This document shows, piece by piece, positions 33,242-41,600 of a stretch of 64,000 bases of DNA. Every line of letters begins with the position of its first letter. Position 1 is the first letter of the stretch. Position numbers and translations under genes: made by a program. This DNA is from Candidatus Amarolinea dominans (GTDB taxonomy: Bacteria > Chloroflexota > Anaerolineae > SSC4 > Amarolineaceae): contig JADJYJ010000018.1 of NCBI GenBank assembly GCA_016719785.1, forward strand, positions 124,001 to 188,000, given 5' to 3'. Below the pieces are notes generated by a model that was not told the DNA's origin, did no database searches, and worked only from the letters and a program-made list of their open reading frames with translations.

Positions 33242-35482
33242 ATGATAGCCGACCATGTCACCCGTTCCACCTGCGCCTACTGCGGCGTGGGCTGCCAGGT
33301 CAATCTGCACGTCAACGCCGAGCAGGTGATCTTCCGCGTGAATGCGCCGCACGACACAGCGCCCAACTACGGCCGCCTGTGCGTCAAGGGGCGTTTTGGC
33401 ATGGACTTTGTCTACCATCCCAGCCGCCTGACCACTCCGCTGATCCGTCACGACTACGCCGACATCCAGGCCGGGCGCGTCCGTCGAGGCCCGCTTGACC
33501 TGGATGGCTTTCGCCCGCTGACCTGGGACGCCGCGCTCGACTTGGTCGCGCAGCGGCTGATCGCGATCAAGGTGCAGCATGGCGGCGATGCCATTGCCGG
33601 GCTTTGTTCGGCCAAGGCCACCAACGAAGACAACTATGTCTTCCAAAAGCTCATGCGTCAACTGCTGGGCACGAACAACGTGGATCACTGCGCGCGGCTC
33701 TGTCACGCTGGATCTGTCACCGGCCTGCAGATGGCGCTTGGCTCCTCGGCCATGTCGAACTCGATTGCAGAGATGCCCACTTTGGAGTGTTTCATCGTCA
33801 CCGGCTCGAACACCACCGAAACCCACCCGGTCATCGCCACCTTCCTCAAGCAGGCGGTGCGCAAAAACGGCGCACATCTGATCGTGGCCGATCCGCGTCA
33901 CATTGAGCTGGCCGATTTCGCCGAGGTGTGGCTGCGCCAGAAGCCGGGCACCGATGTGATCCTGTGGCAGGCGCTGGCGCATGTCATCGTGCGCGAGGCA
34001 TGGTACGACGCCGATTTCATCCGCACGCGCACCGAAGGCTTTGCGGACTATATCGAGAGCCTGGAACGCTGGACGCCGGCCTATGCTCAAGAGATGACCG
34101 GCGTGCCGGCCGCGGACATCATCAAGGCGGCGCGGCTCTATGCGCAGGCTGAGCGGGCCGCGATCTACTGGGGCATGGGCATCAGTCAGAGCACGCATGG
34201 CACCGACAACGCGCTGGCGCTGGCGAACCTGGCGTTGATGTGCGGTCATCTGGGCGCAGAGGGCGCCGGCCTCAACCCACTGCGCGGGCAGAACAATGTG
34301 CAGGGCTGCTCGGACGCCGGCGGGCTTTTCAACGTCTTTCCCGGCTATCAGCGTGTGGATGACCCCGCCATCCGTGCGAAGTTTGCCTGGGCCTGGGGCG
34401 CGCCCCTCAACCCACAGCCAGGGCTTGCCACGCCGGAGATGGTGGACGGCGCGGGCAGCGGTGCGCTGCGCGCCTTCTACGTGATGGGTGAAAACCCGCT
34501 GATGAGCGAGCCGAACCTGGCTCATGCGCGGCACTGCCTGGAGAACCTGAATCTGATCGTCTGCCAGGACATCTTCTTCAACGAAACCTGCGCCTACGCC
34601 GACATCATCCTGCCGGCCACCAGCTTTGCCGAAAAAGAAGGCACCTTCACCAACTCGGATCGCCGCGTGCAACGGGTGCGCGCCGCGATCAAGCCGATCG
34701 GCACGGCGCGGGCCGATTGGGAGATCGTCTGCGATCTGGCCGGCCGCGTGGCGCAGCAACTGCATGCGCTGGGCGCGGCGCCAGGTCTGCCCGGCGGCGC
34801 TCTGCCGGCGGCCGCACCGACCGCGGTGGCGGACCTGGCCCTGGGCGCGCTGTCCTCCTACGCCTACGACCATCCGGAGGCCATCTGGCAGGAGATGGCG
34901 CGCTTGACCCCGCCTTTCCAGGGCATCAGCTACGGCCGGTTGGAGGCGGAGGGCGGCGTCCACTGGCCCTGCCCCACGCCCGATCACCCTGGCTCGCCCT
35001 ACCTTTTTGCCGAGAGCTTTCCGCGCGGCCGCGGTAAATTCCACAGCCTCGACTTCCTGCAGCCGCACGAGCTGCCGGACCCAGACTACCCGCTGATTCT
35101 GTCCACGGGGCGCGTGCTCTTCCACTGGCATGGCGGCACGATGACGCGGCGCTCGAAGCTGGACGAGATCTACCCGGAGGCGGTGGTTGAGGTGCATCCC
35201 GATGATGCGCTGGCGCTGGCGGTTAGCTCAGGGGCGTGGGTGGAACTCAAGTCGCGGCGCGGGCGTGTCGAGTGCAAGGTGTTGGTGACGGGGCGTTCGC
35301 CGCAAGGGACGGTCTTCTTGCCCTTTCACTTTGCCGAAGCCGCGGCCAATGAGTTGACCCTGCACGATCTCGATCCGCTGGCGAAAATTCCCGATTACAA
35401 AGTGTGCGCCGTGCGCCTGACGCCATTGGCGCGGCCGGGCGGCGCTGTGAGCGGTGTCAGCAGCCCTGGCGCGCGGCGCTGA
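33242..35482 (+). CDS. fdhF: formate dehydrogenase catalytic subunit (Mo/W-bis-MGD)
   Basis: A 746-aa molybdopterin oxidoreductase oxidising formate to CO2. The N-terminal [4Fe-4S] cluster uses Cys11, Cys14, Cys18 and Cys47 (CAYCGVGC...RLCVKG). The metal ligand is Cys154, followed by His155, in ARLCHAGS (codon TGT, 33701-33703), so this is a Cys rather than a Sec enzyme. GSNTTETHP, MGENPLMSEPN and the C-terminal molybdopterin-dinucleotide domain (LSTGRVLFHWHGG, MTRRS) complete the family pattern. ATG 33242 follows GGAGGA, and no Tat signal is present, consistent with a cytoplasmic NAD-linked complex with the upstream subunits. Confidence 0.95.
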   Translation: MIADHVTRSTCAYCGVGCQVNLHVNAEQVIFRVNAPHDTAPNYGRLCVKGRFGMDFVYHPSRLTTPLIRHDYADIQAGRVRRGPLDLDGFRPLTWDAALDLVAQRLIAIKVQHGGDAIAGLCSAKATNEDNYVFQKLMRQLLGTNNVDHCARLCHAGSVTGLQMALGSSAMSNSIAEMPTLECFIVTGSNTTETHPVIATFLKQAVRKNGAHLIVADPRHIELADFAEVWLRQKPGTDVILWQALAHVIVREAWYDADFIRTRTEGFADYIESLERWTPAYAQEMTGVPAADIIKAARLYAQAERAAIYWGMGISQSTHGTDNALALANLALMCGHLGAEGAGLNPLRGQNNVQGCSDAGGLFNVFPGYQRVDDPAIRAKFAWAWGAPLNPQPGLATPEMVDGAGSGALRAFYVMGENPLMSEPNLAHARHCLENLNLIVCQDIFFNETCAYADIILPATSFAEKEGTFTNSDRRVQRVRAAIKPIGTARADWEIVCDLAGRVAQQLHALGAAPGLPGGALPAAAPTAVADLALGALSSYAYDHPEAIWQEMARLTPPFQGISYGRLEAEGGVHWPCPTPDHPGSPYLFAESFPRGRGKFHSLDFLQPHELPDPDYPLILSTGRVLFHWHGGTMTRRSKLDEIYPEAVVEVHPDDALALAVSSGAWVELKSRRGRVECKVLVTGRSPQGTVFLPFHFAEAAANELTLHDLDPLAKIPDYKVCAVRLTPLARPGGAVSGVSSPGARR

Positions 35483-35541
35483 GCAATGAGAATTTCTCCG
35501 CTGTCCAATGCCAACTCGTGGCTGCATCCCGCCCGCCAGCA

Positions 35542-35597
35542 GACCGGCACTTCGCCGCGCAACCAACCTGCACGTTGCGCACACTGAAGTGCCGGTC
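35542..35597. terminator. hairpin between fdhF and the giant surface-protein gene
   Basis: A 12-bp perfect stem (35542-35553 with 35586-35597) encloses a second 7-bp stem (35557-35563 with 35574-35580). Located between convergent genes, it may stop transcription from both sides, though there is no T-run. Confidence 0.55.
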
Positions 35598-35635
35598 ACT
35601 TCCAATCGCGTCACCAGCGCACCCCTGCGCCGCAG

Positions 35636-38600
35636 TTACTGCGCCACCAGCGTCAGATTGCCGGCGTTGTAGAGGGGGCTGTAGGTGTTGCCGTTGCCGG
35701 CGATGGCGCTGAACGTGCCGCTGCGCGAGGCATAGATCAGCACGATGAAGTTGTCGTTGACCGCCGGGCTGAAGCCGTTGATCAGGGTCACGTTGAGCGT
35801 GCCGTTGAGCGTGACCGCGCCGCTGACGGTCAACTGATCGTGTTGGCTGCCCGCGGTCAGGCCGCCCAGTTCGATATTGAGCGTGCCACCGGCCGCCTGC
35901 GTGTAGGCGCCCACGATCGCCAGGGCGCCGGCGCCGCCGTTGCCTGGGGCGATTTGCCCGCTGTTGCTGACATTCGCTGTGACCGTCCCCACGCCGTTGA
36001 GACTGCCTCCGTTCAGGGCCAGCGTTCCATTGGCCTGCACATTGCCGCCGCCGAGGGTCAGGCTGCCGGCGCTCTGACTGTAGCCGCCCACAAAACCCAA
36101 CGTCCCGCTGAGCGCTTCCACGCTGCCGCTGTTGTTGAAGGTGACGCTCGTCACCGTCGTGTTGCCCGCACCGTTCAGCTTGCGGAAGACGCCGGCGTTG
36201 TTGAAAACCCCGCCAGCCTGGATGGAGTTGATCGTGCGGTCGTTCTGCGCCTCAAACAGCGCACCGGCCAGGTTGTTGAACACCGAACCGTTCGAGATGC
36301 TGATGTCGCTCGCGCCGCTCCAGATGGTCGTGCCCTTGTTGTGTACGGTGTGTTGCCAGATCGAGACGCTGCCATTGATGACCAACGTTGCGCCGACCGG
36401 GATCACCGTCGTGCCGTTATCGTTCCAGGAACCGGCCGTCCAGGTCATGTTCTGGGTGACGGTCAAGGTGTTGCTGCCGCCCAGGGTGCCGCCCGTCATG
36501 TGCCACAACTGCGCCGTCACCGGACCGGTCAGGGTCAAGGTGCCGCTACTGTGCCGCGTCAATCCTGGCCCGTCGAAGGTGGCGTTGTTCAAGGAGTGAC
36601 TGCTGGTGAAATCCAGCACCGCGCCGCTGCTGACGTCAAAGACGCCGCTGCTCGTGCCCCCGCCGCCCGGCTTCAGTGTGCCGCTCTGCACCTGCACCAG
36701 GTTGCTGTTGTTGAAGGTGACGCTCGTCAGCGTCGTATCGCCCGTACCGCTCAGCTTGCGGAAGGTGCCGCTGTTGTTGAAGACGCCCCCAAGCTGGATG
36801 GAGTTGATCATGCGGTCGTTCTGCGCCTCGAACAGCGCACCGGCCAGGTTGTTGAACACCGAACCGTTCGAGATGCTGATGTCACCCGCCCCGCTCCAGA
36901 TGGTCGTGCCCTTGTTGTGTACGGTGTGCTGCCAGATCGAGACGCTGCCGTTGATGACCAGGTTGGCCCCTACCGGGATGACCGTCGTGCCGTTATCGTT
37001 CCAGGAACCGGCCGTCCAGGTCATGTTCTGGGTGACGGTCAAGGTGTTGCTGCCGCCCAGGGAGCCGCCCGTCATGTGCCACAACTGCGCCGTCACCGGA
37101 CCGGTCAGGGTCAAGGTGCCGCTGCTGTGCCGCGTCAATCCCGGCCCGTCGAAGGTGGCGTTGTTCAAGGTGTGACTGCTGGTGAAATCCAGCACCGCGC
37201 CGCTGCTGACGTCGAAGACGCCGCTGCTCGTGCCCCCGCCGCCCGGCTTCAGTGTGCCGCTCTGCGCTTCCACGCTGCCGCTGTTATTGAAGGTGACGCT
37301 CGTCACCGTCGTGTTGCCCGCACCGCTCAGCTTGCGGAAGACGCCGGCGTTGTTGAAAACCCCGCCAAGCTGGATGGAGTTGATCGTGCGGTCGTTCTGC
37401 GCCTCGAACAGCGCACCGGCCAGGTTGTTGAACACCGAACCGTTCGAGATGCTGATGTCGCTCGCGCCGCTCCAGGTTGTCGTGCCCTTGTTGTGTACGG
37501 TGTGCTGCCAGATCGAGACGCTGCCGTTGATGACCAGGTTGGCCCCTACCGGGATGACCGTCGTGCCGTTATCGTTCCAGGAACCGGCCGTCCAGGTCAT
37601 GTTCTGGGTGACGGTCAAGGTGTTGCTGCCGCCCAGGGAGCCGCCCGTCATGTGCCACAACTGCGCCGTCACCGGACCGGTCAGGGTCAAGGTGCCGCTG
37701 CTGTGCCGCGTCAATCCCGGCCCGTCGAAGGTGGCGTTGTTCAAGGTGTGACTGCTGGTGAAATCCAGCACCGCGCCGCTGCTGACATTGAAGACGCCGC
37801 TGCTGCTGCCGCCGCCGTTCGGCTTCAGTGTGCCGCTCTGCACCTGCACCAGGTTGCTGTTGTTGAAGGTGACGCTCGTCACCGTCGTGTTGCCCGCACC
37901 GCTCAGTTTGCGGAAGACGCCGGCGTTGTTGAAAACCCCGCCAAGCTGGATGGAGTTGATCGTGCGGTCGTTCTGCGCCTCGAACAGCGCACCGGCCAGG
38001 TTGTTGAACACCGAACCGTTCGAGATGCTGATGTCGCCCGCTCCGCTCCAGGTTGTCGTGCCTCTGTTGTGTACGGTGTGCTGCCAGATCGAGACGCTGC
38101 CGTTGATGACCAACGTTGCGCCTACCGGGATGACCGTCGTGCCGTTATCGTTCCAGGAACCGGCCGTCCAGGTCATGTTCTGGGTGACGGTCAAGGTGTT
38201 GCTGCCGCCCAGGGTGCCGCCCGTCATGTGCCACAACTGCGCCGTCACCGGACCGGTCAGGGTCAAGGTGCCGCTACTGTGCCGCGTCAATCCCGGCCCG
38301 TCGAAGGTGGCGTTGTTCAAGGTGTGACTGCTGGTGAAATCCAGCACCGCGCCGCTGCTGACGTTGAAGACGCCGCTGCTCGTGCCCCCGCCGCTCGGCT
38401 TCAGTGTGCCGCTCTGCACCTGCACCAGGTTGCTGTTGTTGAAGGTGACGCTCGTCACCGTCGTGTTGCCCGCACCGTTCAGCTTGCGGAAGACGCCGGC
38501 GTTGTTGAACGCGCCGCCAAGCTGGATGGAGTTGATCGTGCGGTCGTTCTGCGCCTCGAACAGCGCACCGGCCAGGTTGTTGAACACCGAACCGTTCGAG

Positions 38601-41600
38601 ATGCTGATGTCACCCGCCCCGCTCCAGATGGTCGTGCCCTTGTTGTGTACGGTGTGCTGCCAGATCGAGACGCTGCCGTTGATGACCAACGTTGCGCCGA
38701 CCGGGATCACCGTCGTGCCGTTATCGTTCCAGGAACCGGCCGTCCAGGTCATGTTCTGGGTGACGGTCAACGTACCACTGCCGCCCAGGGCGCCGCCCGT
38801 CATGCGCAGATTCTGAACGTTGATCTGACCGTTGATGTTGACGGTGGCGCTGCTAATGAGGACATCGCCGCCGCTGATGTTCGAGGCATTATTCAGTCCG
38901 TAGGTACCGCCGGTAAATTGCAGCACTGTGCCCGCGCTCAGTTGCGCGTCACCGGTTTGGGTGCCGTTGGACGCAATCGCCAGCGTTCCGCTCTGCAGTT
39001 GGAGATTGCCATAGTTGTTGAAGCCGATCGAACCGGTAAAGGTAGTCGTCCCCGCGCTGTTTTGTTTGCGGAAAGCGCCGAAGTTGTTGAACGCGCCGCC
39101 AAGCTGGATGGAGTTGAAAACTTGATCGGCCTCCGCGTTGAACGTCGCCCCGGCCTGGTTGTTGATGACCGCGCCGTTCGACAGGCTGATGGCGCCGCTG
39201 CCGCTCCAGGTCGTCGTGCCCAGCAGATCAAGCGTGCCTCGCCACAACGATTTGGTCGCGCTGCCGCTGATGCTCACCGCACCGTTGACGGTCATGCGCG
39301 CGTTCGCAACGTCCACCGTGCCGCCGCTCCAGGCCAGGCCGCTCTGCAGAACCCAATCGCCGCCGCCCAATGTGCCGCCACTCACCTTGACCGGCCCGGC
39401 GCTCGTCGAAGGCGTGGCCACGGTCAGGACGCCGCCGTTGATTTCCAGGGTTTCGTCACTGGTAACGCTGCGCGCCGTCGCGCCGCCAAAGCGCACCGTT
39501 ACCGTTATCGCCGCGCTGGGGCGTGAGATGATGACGAAATCTGAGGCGGTCGGCGCGCTGCCGCCGCTCCAGTTGCTGCCAACATCCCAGAAGCCGCTGT
39601 TGTCTGACGCCCACGTCACCGGCTGATTCACACGGAAGGTTGAGCTGAAAGCTGCTACCAGGGCATTACCCACGAGGTCGGTCACCCCCGTGCTGACATC
39701 CACGCGGTACAGTTGCGGCGGCAAGGGAGCGCCGAAGCTCAACACGGCCATATTGACATCGCTGCGGTACTCGATGACGCCGCCGCTCACCAGTTGATCA
39801 TCACCGGTGCCAAGCTGACCATCGTTGCCCGCGTTGAACAGGCGGAAGGTGGCGGCCGTGAGGGATGCAGGGTCAACCGGCTCGCTGAAGGTGACGGCAA
39901 CGGCGCTAACCCCTCCCTGGATGTTCACCGAGTTGCTGGCTGGCGCAACCAGCGTCACTTGCGGCGCGGTGGCGTCGGCCGTCAGCGTCACCGTCATGGT
40001 ATCGCTCCAGGTGGCATTGCCGCCGGTATCAATGGCACGTGCGCGCAGGGTGAAGATCGCATCCTGCGGCTGGCCGGGTCGGCCTGGCGCCGGCGGCGGG
40101 TTGATGCGCGGCGTGATGAAGCGCACCTCGAAGGGGAAGTTACCATCTGTCTGTGTCTGCACGTCGTTGATGTAGAACTGCACAGAGCGCACCTGGCTGT
40201 CATCCGCGACAGCAGCCGTCACCCGCATCACCTTACCCTCTTCGGCCTGACCAGACACGAAGTTAGTACTCAAAGCAATGGTGGGCGGAATGCCCTGGGT
40301 GTCATACGCCAGGTAGCTCATGACGTGCATCCCGCCCGCGCTGTCCGCGACATAGGCCAACCCGTTGTAGATCGCCACGGCGCGCGCCACGTCCGGCGTG
40401 CTAAACGTGGTCAGCAGGTCGCCGGTGCGCGTGGGATCGCTCACATCGTAGAGCCACAGATCGTGCGTGCCATCGTTGCGCGGGTTGACGCCCACGGTGG
40501 CCACGCCCAGACCGGAGCCATTGGCCACAATCTGCTTGAACGAATTCGGCCCAGGAGTGCTGGCGTTGCCGACACGCACCGGGAAGGCGAGATTCTGGAC
40601 ATCGAAGACATCGTAGCCGGGGTAAGAGGTTGCATAGGCAAAGCCACCGCCGACAAACAGGCGCTTACGGCCGGTAATGCCTTCGGCGACATAGCCCGTC
40701 GTGGCGGTTTGGCCCTGGAAGGTCAAGATGCCCTGGGCGACGCTATAGGCGCGTAATTGGCTGTCGAGCAGCACAAACAGGTTCTCTTTTTCTGTGGACA
40801 GGTCTTCGATGGCCGCGGCGCCGGCGCTGATCGTTTGCAGGACCGTGCCGCTCTGCATATCTACCACGACCACATTGCCGTTGGTCAATCCGGCATAGGC
40901 CAGACTGCCCGCGCTCGCCACCGCATGCACACTGCCCCCCAGGTTGACCTGGTGACTGATGAACGCGGCCGGCGGGTCGCTGAAATCAATCACGGCCAAA
41001 CCGCCGCTGCCATCGGCCACGGCCAGCAGATTGTTGTCGCCGCAAGCCACCGACTGCGCCTGGCCTGGCGTGTTGACCTGCGCCATGATCGTCGGATTGA
41101 TGCTGTTGAAGACGTTGAAGATCGAGACGCCCGTCTCCATCTCGGCCACGGCCACCAGGTCGTTGACCGCACAGATGTCCACCGCCGGGCCTGGGGTCTG
41201 GGTCGTGGCGATGATCCCGGTCTGCGCAATCAAGCCGCCCAAGGGGTCGGTGCCCTGCTGCACCTCGGCGCCATCGTTGACGCCATCGCCATCGCTGTCT
41301 GGATTGTTGACTTGGGTGCCCATGACCAACTCGCCATCATCGTTCAAGCCGTCGCCGTCGCTATCGGCCGCGGTGGAATTGCCCAGGTAGGTTGGCGGCA
41401 AGTCAATCGTCAGGCCGTCCAGCGGCGTGGTGAAATCCGCAAAGCCAACCAGCAGCGTGGACGGCTGCAGGATGTATTGGCGGTAGAGGGTGCGCGCCTG
41501 CAGATTCAGGTTTTCATGGGCGATACCGTTGGCGCCGGTGCGCCCACGCTGCACCACCACATCGGTGAACCAGTTGCGAATGGCGAAGTAATGAACGCCG

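Noticed and set aside
33701..33703. Selenocysteine at the formate dehydrogenase metal site
   Set aside because: The codon is TGT (Cys154); no in-frame TGA or SECIS-like need is seen.
35840..39526. 1228-codon plus-strand reading frame
   Set aside because: Antisense to the repeat region of the giant minus-strand gene. It has low-complexity Arg/Ala/Val composition and no domain.
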